Positions 20,453 through 34,100 of a stretch of 64,000 bases of DNA are shown here, one piece after another; position 1 is the stretch's first letter; every line of letters begins with the position of its first letter. The position numbers and the translations under genes are program-made. Source of the DNA: Sacculina carcini. Taxonomy: Eukaryota; Arthropoda; Thecostraca; Sacculinidae. The stretch is taken from assembly GCA_916048095.2 (NCBI GenBank), contig OU696577.1, forward strand, positions 4,248,001-4,312,000, read 5' to 3'. The notes under the pieces are model-generated. The model saw nothing but the letters and a program-made list of their open reading frames with translations, searched no databases and was not told the DNA's origin.

Positions 20453-23400
20453 GAATTTAAGGATATACTCTGTTGTCTCAAAACTTGCAGCTGAGATCAA
20501 CTCCTCTGCAGCCGTTCATCAATTTACTGGGTTCCACTTCCCGTATATATGCGGCCTCAACGTATTTTCTCTGGATGTGATCTCTCAGACCTTCATGTAC
20601 ATTTCATACAATCCTGTAATGCTCCTGACAATGCTGACAATGCTGTAATGCTGTCAATGTAAGGCTCTTCTAAGACGCACAGGATTGTCTGATAAGGTTC
20701 GGGTATGGTTCGATGCTGGTCGACCTCTAAAAAGTATCTTTGGACCTCCAAAAGAAAAACTGGGTTGCCCAGATAAATGTAACACATGCCATATGGCTAA
20801 CAAAAAAGCAACAGTGCTGGAAAAAGCACTTGATCTACAAAATCGAATGTGGCATGTGTCATAAAATATACATTGGGGAAACGGCCCGACCTATCAAAAC
20901 TAGAATCATAGAGCACACTAATCCTAAACTTAATAGTGCAGTCGTACAACATTTCAGAGAGGAGCATCAGACGAACCCCGCAAGGATCAAATGGTCATGA
21001 AGGTCTGAGAGATCACATCCAGAGAAAATACGTTGAGGCCGCATATATACGGGAAGTGGAACCCAGTAAATTGATGAACGGCTGCAGAGGAGTTGATCTC
21101 AGCTGCAAGTTTTGAGACAACAGAGTATTTCCTTAAATTCTATTATATTATTATTATATATATATATTATTATTATTATATATATATATATATATATATA
21201 TCTATATATATAAAAGAGATCCTCTGTGTGTGTGTCTGTCTGTGTGTCTGTTCGACCCTCCTTGGTCCATTTTCTATCAGCTATTATTCGGCCACCACTC
21301 AGCCTACCCGCTAACAATTTATACCATCACGTTGAAAATTTTCTTGTCTACACTTTAGATTACATTTTAAATTTCAAAAATGAAATAAAAAAAAGTTATA
21401 GCGGTGAAAAGACAAAATGAACCCTGAAAAATGCGAAAATTTTGGTCAATTTTCTGAAGACTACTCCTCCTAAACCAGCAATAGTACAACTATAAATATT
21501 ATACCACTGTGTAGAAAATTTTCTCTTCTACTCAACGAATTATAATTTATACCCAAAAATTAAATATAAAACATGTAAAATGGAAAACAATCAATCTACA
21601 TTCAAAATTTTATTTAAACTCCACGCGTCCGATTTTCTATACTTTTTTCTCTATTTCTCAAAAACTAATAATCACACATCTCAATAAATAATACCATCAT
21701 GCTGGGAATTTTGTTTGCTACAACACGGCATAATTTTTAATTTTCGAAAGTGTATTAAACAAAAGTTACGGCGGTGTGAAGTGTAAATGACAAAAAAGCA
21801 AAAAGGCAAAATTAGCACAAAAAACGTGAATATTTTGGTCAATATTCCGCTATCTATTCCTCATAAACCAGCAATGGTACAGCAATAAAAATTATACTAT
21901 TGTGTAGATAATTTTGTGTTCTACAAGAAAAGTACATCCAATACATCCATCCAATCCATCCATCCAAATACATCCAAAATTACACTTGAACACCGGGTGA
22001 TTAAAATTAATTCATTTTTCTACCCATGTCTCAGGAACTATTTGTCACACATTACAATAAATTATACCATCGTGCTAGAAATTTTGTTTTCTACAATACG
22101 GTATAATTTGTAATTTTCCAAAGTGTATCTGAAGGACGTTACGGGGTTGTAAAATCAAACGGACATATTGCCAATTTGACAGCTATTATGCGCACTTGCG
22201 ATTACACAGGAATATACTACTGTGTAGAGAATTTTGTGTTCTACAATATAAGCTATAATTTATACCCACAAATGATACAAAAAACGTGTAAAATTGGCAA
22301 AATTCGCAAATACATCCAAAATTACACTTGAACAACGGGCGACTAAAATTAATTCATTTTTCTACTATTTATCAGTAACTATTTATTATACATGAAAATA
22401 AATTATACCATCGTGCTAGAAATTTTGTTTTCTACAATACGGTATAATTTGTAATTTTCCAAAGGGTATCTGAAGGAAGTTACGGCGGTGTAAAGTCAAA
22501 AGGACATATTGCCAATTTGACAGCTATTATGCGCACTTGCGATTACACAGGAATATACACCGATTAAATTTCACTGAAGCCCAATCACAATTAAGAATGC
22601 ATCATATTATCTCCAAGCATGGATGGTGTGGTTTTTTTGTGTACAGTTTAATTAATGCTACACTATACTGAATAGAAAGTCTTTATTGTCCTCAATATTT
22701 ACACATCAAATGTTCCGCACGACGGGCGGGTAAAATGCTACTGGGAACAAAGTTAACTACTGAATTTTAAAGGCTTGGAGCTGTCCTGTCTCCCACCCAA
22801 ACGTTCATAATAGCTGTCAAATTGGTAATATGTCCTTTTGACTTTCAAGACGCTCAAGTTGCATAAGGATACGGGTTGTAATATCATGCAATGCCAACTA
22901 TATGCATCTGCTGTTTTAGCGGAAGCATTTATCTGGAATTATAGAGATGACAGAAAGTTTCATTGTTTTGATAGTGTTACACTTCTGAATTACTACACAC
23001 GAAGGACGGGTGTGAATTTGAGCAGTGTTGAGGGAAAAAACATCGTCGATAATCAAAACAAGAATTTACAAATTTGACTTCTTCTATTGGTCGTTTTTCA
23101 TCAATTTTCTTTGTGTTTGTTCCGTGTTTGAGTTCTGAATTATTCCGCACGACGGCAGCTTTGAATATGAGGCGGGTTGTGGAAAAACATGTTTTCTAAA
23201 TTGAAACATAAATTTCACATTTAGACTTTTATATTGGCTAAAACTTTCCTATGGGTTTGTTTTTCTTTTTCAATTTGCACTAATTGTTTTATGAATTGAA
23301 TATTAATTATATTTTATGAACTGTTCCGCACGACGGGTGGGCTTAAATGTATCTATAATATAAGAGAGATCCTCTGTGTGTCTGTGTGTCTGTCTGTCTG

Positions 23401-26400
23401 TCTGTCTGTCCCACCATTCTTGGTCCATTTTCTATCAGCTGCTACTCGGCCATCACTTGGCGTATCCGCTAAAAATTTATACCATCATGTTGGAAATTTT
23501 CTTGTATATCCTGTAGGTTAAATTTTTAATTTAAAAAATGAAACCAAAAAAGTTATAGCGGTGAAAAGACAAAATGAACCCTGAAAATGCGAAAATTTTG
23601 GTCAATATTCTGCAGACTACTTCTCCTAAACCAGCAATGGTACAACTATAAAAATGATACCACTACGTAGAAAATTTTCTGTTCTACTCAAAAAACTATA
23701 ATTCATACCCAAAAATGAAGCATAAAACATGTATATGAAAAACAATTCAATCTACATTCAAAATTATATTTAAACTCCACGCGTCCGATTTTCTATACTT
23801 TTTTGTCTATTTCTCAAAAAATATTCATCACACATCCAAATAAATGATACCCCCATGCTGGGAATTTTGTGTTCTACAGCACGGTATAAATTTAAATTTT
23901 CCAGATTGTGTTAAAAAAAAGTTACGGAGGTGTGAAGTCAAAATGACAAAGTCAAAAAGGCAAAATTAGCACTAAAAACGCGAATATTTTAGTCAATATT
24001 CCGCTATTTATTTCTCACAAACCGGAAATGGTTAAGCTATAAAAAGTATACTATTGTGTAGAGAATTTTGTGTTCTACAAGATAAGCTACAATGTATATC
24101 CACAAATGATAGAAAAACGTGTAAAATTGGCCAAAATCTCAAATACATCCAAAATTACACTTGAACACCGGGCGACTGAATTATTTTTTTTTCTACTATT
24201 TCTCAGTAACTATTCGTTACACATGAAAATAAATTAAACCATCGTGCTGGAAATTGTGTTTTCTACAATGCGGTATAATGTTTAATTTTCCAAAGTGTAT
24301 CTGAAGGAAGTTATGGCGGTGTAAAGTCAAAAGGACATATTACCAATTTGACAGCTGTTGCACTTGCGCACTTGCGATTACACAGGAGTATACACCGATT
24401 AAATTTCACTGAAGCCCAATCACAATTAAGAATGCATCATATTAGCTCCAAGCATGGATGGTGTGGTTTTATTGCGTGCAGTTTAATTAATGATACATTA
24501 TACTGAATAGAAAGGCTATATTGTCCTCAATATTTACACATGAATTGTTCCGCACGACGGGCGGGTAAAATGCTACTGGGAACAAAGTAAACTACTGAAT
24601 TTTAATGTGTAATTTAATTGGTTGAATTTCAAGTTGCATACGCTTAAGTTGCATAAGGATATGGGTTGTAATATCATGCAATGCCAACTATATTCATATG
24701 CTGTTTTAGCGGAAGCATAAATCTGGAATTATAGAGATGACAGAACATGACATTGTTTTGATAGACATTGTTTACATTATTGTTGTTTATAGACATTGTT
24801 TTGATAGCGTTACACTTCTGAATTACTACACACGAAGGACGGCTGTGAATTTGAGCAGTGTTGAGGGAAAAAACTTCGTCAATAATTAAAACAAGAATTT
24901 ACAAATATATATTTTTCTATTGGATAAGCTTTTTGCTTTTTGATTCATTATATCTTATCAATAGTTCCGCACGACGGGCGGGTTTAAATACGAGGCTGTT
25001 CGAGGGAAAATATTCTGCCACATCTAAAATAAAAACATCGTATTTAGACTTTTCTATTGGTTAAGACTTTTTATGGGTGTACTTTTTCTTTTTTAATTTC
25101 TAGCGTTTTTTTATTAATTCAATATTCATTATACTTTATTTATTGTTCTGCACAACGGGCGGGTTTTAATGCTAGATGGCGATGTTAAGTTATAAATATA
25201 TTTTGAAAACATTATGATAAATAATTTAGTCATTTTTCATTGTTTTGAATTATTCAGCTCGACGGGTAGGTTTAAATATGAGGCGGTTTAGGCAAACTAT
25301 TTTGTCAAAATAATGTAAAAATATAGAAATTTAGACTTTTTATGGGTTTACTCTTTTCTTTATTAATTCATATTTATTTTCTCCTATAAATTGAATACAA
25401 ATTTAACGGTATGAATTGTTCCGCACGACGGGCCGGTTTATATGCTAGAATTTCCATTGTTTGTTGTGTTTGTGTTCTGACTTATTCCGCACGACGGGCA
25501 GGTTCAAATATGAGGCGGATTGAGTGATAATATTTTGTCAAATTTAAATTTAAAATATTCACATTTTGAGTTTTTTATTCGTGAAAGTATATACAGGTTA
25601 CATTTTTTGCTTTTTTATTTGTATTCAGTATATTTTATGGATTGAATATGAATTTTACTTTATGAATTGTTCCGCACGACGGGCGGGTTCAAATCTATAT
25701 ATATACTAGCATTAAAACCCGCCCGTTGTGCGGAGGAATTCATAAAATGAAATTCATATTTATAAAAATTGATATCCATAAAAATATTACAAATTACAAA
25801 TAGAGATAAAAATTAAAAAGAAAAAAGTAAACCCATTAAAAGTCTTCTCTAATAGAAAAGTATGAAGGTGAATATTTTTATATATATTTGGACAAAATAT
25901 TTCCCTCAAATAGCGTCATATTTAAGTCTGCCCGTCGTAAGGAAATATTAAGAACTTAAACACGAAATAATGAAGAATGATGAAAAATGAAATATTTTCA
26001 TCATGATGTTTCCAAAATATATGCATAACTTAACATCATTCCCCAACATCATTTGCACAAGTATAGTCATTTGGGGCAAATGGCGATTTGGTTATTTTGG
26101 GGGTAAAAAATGATTTTGACCTTAGGAGAGTTGAAATCGCTATGTACGAGAAATGAGTGGATAAACTATTAGATCATTCGTTTGCGGTCATTTCAGTGTA
26201 TGAATCGTCTTTCTACGTTAAAAAATGAATGTGTGACACAATTTCTCCCAAAACCTTTCAAAACATGTTGCACAAAACATTTGCAATGTTTCAGAAAATT
26301 TGTCATAATTCACCACATGGACAAATTTTGGGGGCAATTCGGGATCGCTTCAAGGAACTGGGGCAATTGGCTATAGCTATCTCTTCCATAGCATTTATAT

Positions 26401-29400
26401 GCAAGTATTAAAGACACCACATCATTCTGAAAGTGGGGCATATTACGATCGGTGTGGGGGTAATTGACGATCAGTGTAGCGATCGTCAATTACCCCACAC
26501 CGATCGTAATATGCCCCATCCCCGATTTCTATTTACCCCTATAGCGATCGTCAATTGCCCCGTGGTGCACCACGTGCGACGACGTCTTGCATTACTTCGA
26601 GGAAATGTACTTCGCGAAGCCCGCCAGGAGCCATAGTCGACTAGAATACCGCGGCGGTCATGCAAACAACTTCACTTGGCTTGCATAGAGGCTGTCCTAC
26701 ACTCCAGAGGACGTGGTGCGACCCCCTCACAAAAAAGAGGAGAGTCATTCCCATGAGCTGTATAATAACTGAAGAGAATTGCCACCAAAAGATTGCAGAG
26801 ATGAACAAGTCTAAGACAAGACCTCGCAAGAAGGGAGCTCCTACTCAAACTGAGAAGTCTAGCAAGGAATAACCAAAGAAAATGGCAAAAGTGAAAAAGA
26901 GAAAGTCGAAAGGGGATGATGAGGACTCGGAATCAACAGTGTCGCAATAACTGAAGCAAATACATACAGTGATTTATCTCTGGAAGACCTGCTGAGAGAT
27001 GGCATTGAAACCATGCTATAACGGAAGAAAACACTTCTTTTCGTAGAGTGTATTATGTATCAGCCTTAAGGCCAGGCTAAGTAAGCTAGCATTGTAATGT
27101 GAGCTAGTTCATCTTTGTTTTTCGTTTGAATATATTTAGTTGATAATTTCTGTCTTTATCTATCATCTAGAATGCCAAATTACCTTCAAATTAACGAATT
27201 ACGGATCGATCGTTAATTACCCTACGAAAATCGTCATTTACCCCAATTGGGTAAATGACGATCGCACCACTAAATTCGATCTGTATTTGAAAAAAACAAA
27301 ATTTTCAAAAGCTTTCAATACGGGGATAGAAGCACAGTGTACCAACACACTATGTGGTACTTAGTATGTTTTGCTATCGTCATTAGTATAAGCTCTGGTT
27401 AGATGTTAATGAAAACGATCGTCATTTGCCCCGAATGACTATACTCTTATACTTTTGCCAGTACAATATTTACTGCCAAAACATTCATATACATACATTG
27501 TATTCCGCATTCATATTAAACCCAATATAACCTGACCCAATCCTACCAAACCCAACCCAACCATCCCATCTTATCGTATATCATCTCATCCCCTTTAAGT
27601 ATCAAACACGCGGCCCACCAATAATGTTCTCGAATCCCGCCAATATAATATAGTAACCAAACTGTAAGACAGATAAATTCACATCTATTGTATAATGTGA
27701 TTTAATTATATATAATTCAATTCAAGTTCTCATCTAGCAGTTAAACCCGTTCGTCGTGCAAAACAATTAATAAAACAAAGGATATCAATTGAAAAGTGTA
27801 AATGTAATGAATTTCAGTTTAATTTTGACAAAATTTTCCCTCATCCCGCCTCATATTTAAACCCACCCGTCGTGCGGGATAATTCAGAACTCGAACACGA
27901 TTTGTTCTGGATCTTGAAGTCAACTCCGTTAGTTTTGTATATGAATTCATTATACACGGTGAAATTGAACGTTCTATTGTCTATAGTTGCTACCCGCGGG
28001 ACATTTTTATTTATAAAAATGATCCATCGTTTCGTTTACGTTTAAAACCCCTGATCTATATCATTGAACCCGCTCAGTTATGTCACCTCGCTTGACCTAC
28101 ACGCTAAAAATGTATACCATCACGTTGGAAATTTTCTTGTTTACACTTTTGGCTAAATTTTAAATTTAAAAATTTAAAAAAAAAAGTTATAGCGGTGAAA
28201 AGACAAAATGAACCCTGAAATATGCGAAAATTTTGGTCATTGTTCCACCATCTACTCCTTATAAACCAGCAATGGTACAGCTATACAGATTATACCACTG
28301 TGTAGATAATATTCTGTTCTACTTGGTAGGTTATAATTCATATCCAAAAATTAAATATAAAATATGTAAAAATGACAAAATTTCAGTCTACATTCAAAAA
28401 TATTTTCAAACTCGACGCGTACAATTTTCTATACTTTTTTCTCTATTTCTCAACAACTAACTATGACACGTCTAAACCAATTATTTCATCATACTGGAAA
28501 TTTTGTCATCTACAAAACGGTATAAATTTTAATTTTCCAAAGTGTATTGAGAAAAAGTTGCGGCGGTGTGAAGACAAAATGACAAAGTCAAAAATGCAAA
28601 ATTAGCATTGAAAAACGCGAATATTTTGGTCAATATTTCGCTATCTCATAAACCTCAATGGTACAGCTATAAAAATTATACTATTGCGTAGATAATTTTG
28701 TGCTCTACAATAAAAGTTATAATTTATACCCACAAATGATACAAACAACGTGTAAAATTGTCAAAATTCTCAAATACATCCAAAATTACACTTGAACACC
28801 GGGTGACTAAAATTTATTCATTTTTCTACCCATTTCTCAGGAACTGTTTGTCATACATTAAAATTAATTATACCATCGTGCTAGAAATTTTGTTTTCTAC
28901 AATACGGTATAATTCTTTATTTTCCAAAGTGTATCTGAAGGAAGTTACGGCGGTGTAGAGTCAAAAGCACATATTACCAATTTGACAGCTATTATGCGCA
29001 CTTGCGATTACACAGGAATATACACCGATTAAATTTCACTGAAGCCCAATCACAATTAAAAAATTATTAATCATTATTAAAAAATTGAATTATTCCGCAC
29101 GACGGGCAGCTTTAAATATGAGGCGGGTTGTGGAAAAACATGTTTTCTAAATTGAAACATAAATTTCACATTTAGACTTTTATATTGGCTAAAACTTACC
29201 TATGGGTTTGTTTTTCTTTTTCAATTTGCACTACTTTTTTTTATGAATTGAATATTAATTATATTTTATGAACTGTTCCGCACGACGGGCGAATTAAATG
29301 TATCTATAAAGAGTGGGTTTAAATGATAGCGAGGTATATGATATTTTGCTAGCAGTAAATATTCTAGCGATAAAAGTAGAATAGCTCTTAAGCAAATGAT

Positions 29401-31145
29401 TTTGGAGAATGATGTGAACCTTTAAATATATTTTGCGATCTGATGATATATGTATTAGGAATAATACGAAGCAGAATATAGATTGCATAATATAATATCG
29501 GCTGTAATATCAAGGGCTGTAATATCGGTGTAATCCAAAAAATAACAACTGTATGAATATGATGCATTAGTGGAAGCATTAACCGGGAATTATGAGATAA
29601 TATGATAATGGTGTATAATTATATCGCATTATGCAACAAATGTGAATTTAGCTGCCTTACAGTTTGGTCCCGATACTATATTGGCGGGTTGAGAGAAAAG
29701 TATTGGTGGGCCGCGTGTTTGGGACCCCTGGGGTAGATAATCTCAGTCTTCTGATTACAAATTATGATCGCATCAGTATATTTTGTGATCACAAACTAAT
29801 AAGTTAAATCACCTCAGACTAGGCTGAGAGCGGTCAAGATTGGATGGTTGGGTTGGGTTGGGTAGGTTTGACTCAGGTTATATTGGGTTTTAATGATAGC
29901 GGAAAATATATAAATTTTAACAATAAATATTATAGCGGTAAAAGTGAAATAGTACTTAAGCAAATGATATTGGGGAATGATGTTAAGTAATAAATATAGT
30001 TTGGAAACATTCTGATGAAAAGATTTCATAATCTTTCATTGTTTGTTTCGTGTTTGTGTTCTGAATTATACCACACGACGGGAAGATTTATAATCAGGCG
30101 GGTTGAGGGATAATATTTGTCAAAATAAGAACAAAAATATTCATATTTAGACTTTTCTATTGGTTAAGATATTTATAGGTTACATTTTTTGGTTTTCAAT
30201 TTGTATTCATTATATTTTATGGATTTGATATGAATTTTATTGTATGAATTGTTCCGCACGACGGGCGGGTTTAAAAAAGTGTTTCCATTTTTTAGTTCAT
30301 TTTTTCAAATGGTTCATTTAAAAAAAGGTATTTAAAAAAAAATAAAAATGCTCCGCGGGCAGCAACTATAGACAATAGAACGTTCAATTTACCCTGTAGA
30401 ATTAATCCATACACAAAACCAATGGATTTGACTTCAAGATGCAGAATGGATCGTGTTCGAGTTCTGAATTATTCAGCACGACGGGCGGGTTTAAAAATGA
30501 CTCAGGCGGACTGAGGGGAAATATTTTGTCGAAATAAAAATAATTAAACTTATAATTTTCAATCCATTAATATTTTTATGAGTGTACCCTATTTCATTTT
30601 TATTTTTCCATATTTTTATGAATTGAATATGAATTTCATGTTATGAATTGCTCCGCACAACGGGCGGGTTTTAATGCTATATAATATATATGCTATGTAA
30701 TATATACATAAAGAAGAAATTATCTGTGTCTGTGTATGTATGCTTGAATATGAGGTGAAATAATTGCGCTGGTTCATGGTTCGCTGGTTCAATGATCATG
30801 GGCTTCAAACGCAAACGAAGCGATGGCTCATTTTTATGAAATAAAAATGTCCCGCGGGCAGCAATAAAACGTTCAATTTCACCGTGTAGAATGAATTCAT
30901 ATACAAAACTAATGGATTTGACTTCAAGAACCAAAACGGATGGTGTTCGAGTTCTGAATTATTCCTCACGTCGGGCGGGTTTAAATATGAGGCGGGTTGA
31001 GTGAAAATATTTTGTCAAAATAAAATTAAAAATAATGAAATTTAGACTTTTTAATTGATTAAGGTCTTCATGAGTTTGCCTTATTTATTTTTAATTTGCA
31101 ATATTTTTACGAATTGTTCCGCACAACGGGCGGGTTTTAATGCTA

Positions 31146-31198
<53 letters not shown>

Positions 31199-34100
31199 TG
31201 TATATATATATATATTTTTTTATGTCAGATATCCAATTAATGTATGATCACGTGTTTTAACATATTTTTGTGAATTTGGTTTCTTACAATGGTTGACGAT
31301 GTGTTATCACTAGGGTGACCTTTTGTTGCGCTAAAAATCAAGAAAAGTTGCGCTAAAAAATTCAAAAAGTTGCGCTAAAAAGTTGCAATAATTTGTTTTC
31401 GAAAACACAACTAAAAATGGTTGAGAATGTTCGAATAACGAATTGTTTGACAAATGTTCTAAGATTTCGAGTATGAACATTTTGGGATAAGTTCCTGTTA
31501 TCTTTAGCATTTTCAAGTATTTTGTCATTAAATTTGTTTTTCTTTGAGCGCGGACCCTAAAATATATGTATATTGATCGTGACGAAGTATTATTCCGTTG
31601 TTGAATTTCAATGTCATTGTTTTTTTAATATCAATAAATTTAGCGTCTATAATCAATGTGTAAGTTAATCAAACCACTAACGAATATCCCAAATTGATGC
31701 AAGAACCATATGCTAGCGTTGTTGCTCTAAAGTTGATATTCAGAATGCAATCTAGTTTGCTCCAGAATAATCAAAACCAGATACAACTGTATAAAGATTA
31801 AGAATAACTCAAAACACAAAATATATTTGTGTGCGAATACATAATCAGTCAGAAGAATTGTAATACATCCTCAAATAGGCCTCCACATTTTTTTATCAAA
31901 GTTTCGGTCGTCTGCAAGCAACTTGTTCAGCATGCTGAAGCACCTTTCAACTGAAACAGATATTGCCTGACAATGCTGCAGACTCACATACAGCGCTGGT
32001 GAGAAGGCACTGCGCTCGTACTTCAGAATGGCCTTCAGGTGTGTGTTTTTCTCGATCCTTTTGGTGAGATATTGTTTGAGATCAGCATCTTCATCGAATT
32101 TCAGCTTGGTCAAATCACTGAACGCTGTCTTTAATGTGTAATAGGGGCTTTCGACTCTTGGAAACAATTGAGCGATCTCAACGTAGTTCCGCTTGATCGC
32201 AGCCAGGTCTTCGATGATTGTTGCATTCACAAGTGCCTCCTTGGCTCGAGACACCAAAAGACCTCCTTCGAAGCCAGAAACAATCTCTTTAACCTCTGGC
32301 AAATTTTATGCGTAATAAAACGCCGCGTTCAACCAACTTGCCCATCGTGTGACAACAGGTTGCGGTGGACATCCTATGGCATTGAACGCGTTTTGGCGAC
32401 TCCGATTTTTCGTAGTAGCAACCTTCACTCGAGCGATTAGTGTGTCTACACTGGGAAACTTGGCTCGGACCTTTTCAGCACAGTTGTGTAAAAGATGTGC
32501 AACACAGTTGACATGAGAAAGGCGCGGGTAAAGATTCTTCAGTGTGTTGCCTGCACTCACCATGTACCTGGCAGCATCTGAAATGAGCAGGACAACCTTG
32601 CTTCGTTGAACGTCGACTCTTTTGACAGCGTCATCTATGTGCTCAATGGCCACTTGGCTATTCACACTGGAGACGGGTTTACAGTGAACCAAATATGTTC
32701 TTGTAGGTTCAGAGACGTTGCCAACCAGGACACTGAAAAACTTGGTTCCGTTTAGTCCTGATTCATCGGCCAGGAAAAACAACTCCAGGTTCGACAGTCT
32801 GTCGATCATGTCCTGCAGTTCCTTGTCAGCCATCTCCATCACACGAGAACGACATGCTGATTCAGATAGTGGACACTGCCCCATGAACTCAAACAGCTCG
32901 CGCACTTTTTGATTGCGGAGTTTTTTCAGTGGTATATCGGCCGAGAGAAAGGCTAGGGTAACTCGATCAATAATATCATATCTGTGCTTTGGAATGAATA
33001 ACTGTTCATTCTGCGATGATGTTTAGCTCATTTTCGCTTGATGCTTAGATGATCCTCTGTGCTTGTCCACTGAAGATTTCCTCTCTCCGTCTACCGAACA
33101 TACACAGTATTTGCAAAACAAATCTCCTTTGGGCGTAAGCTGGAATTACTCGGGATACCTTTGCACAATGGATTGGCATTTAGCCTTCTTGGATGAAGCA
33201 CACTTAGGCATTATGAACAATCAACAGACACACCCACAAACTATCACCAGCGCACTAACCAGCATTCAACCGTTGCCCTATCAACCCATTGTGAATTTTA
33301 GATGGACAAATGCACGTAAATTTTAGATGGACAAATGCACGTGCCTATGTCGATCAGAGCGCTCCTCTTTGTCGATGTGGGCACACACACTCACGCGCAC
33401 ACACAATGCCTACCAATTCACACGGGTACATCACACGCCTTTCAAACATATGTATATAGTTTGCATTGACAATGCGTCAATATTATTTGTATTAAACAGC
33501 TTCAAGAACTAAAAACTGTATTGGAAGTGTAAAAACTGATCATGAAGTTCAAAAACTTGTTCTCAAGCCAAAAAACTTGCCCTCAAAAACGAATAAATTG
33601 CAAAAGTTGCGCTAAAAACGAAAAGCTGTAAAAGTTGCGCTAAAAACCAAAAATTGCAAAAAGTTGCATTTATAACTCACTCAATACTTACCTCAGATAA
33701 AAAATAAACGTATTTTTGGGTTTTTCAGGATGAGTAGAGTCTATGATGAAAAAGTTGCATTTGCAACAAAAGGTCACCCTAGTTATCACTGCTTGATAAA
33801 GCCGTAAGGCGGGTTGAGGGATAATATTTGTCAAAATAAATACAAAAATATTCACATTTTGACTTTTCTATTGGTTAAGATATTTATAGGTTACATTTTT
33901 TGCATTTCAATTTGTATTCATTATATTTTATGGATTTTATACGAATTTTATTGCATGAATTGGTCCGCACGACGGGCGGGTTTAAAAGGTGTTTTTAGTT
34001 CATTTTTTCAAATGGTTCATTCAAAAAAAGGTTTTTTTATAAATAAAAATGTTCCGCGGGCAGCAACTATAGACAATAGAACGTCCCCTGTAGAATTAAT

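Larger units (their letters stand above)
25706..28080 (-). mobile_element. Helitron-like element, inverted copy split by a TIR element
   Basis: It begins CTAGCATTAAAACCCGCCCG, the exact inverse of the 3' end motif. Inverse copies of GGGCGGG modules follow at about 25930, 27745 and 27865. It is interrupted by the element at 26060-27445. The far end near 28070 resembles the 5' part of the copy at 30700. Confidence 0.5.

Noticed and set aside
31871-33211. Reassigned stop codon, because all three breaks in the hAT transposase are TAA
   Set aside because: SDHAF2, the astacin and the gypsy genes use ordinary stops and need no reassignment. Three TAA codons in one dead transposon are explained by decay.
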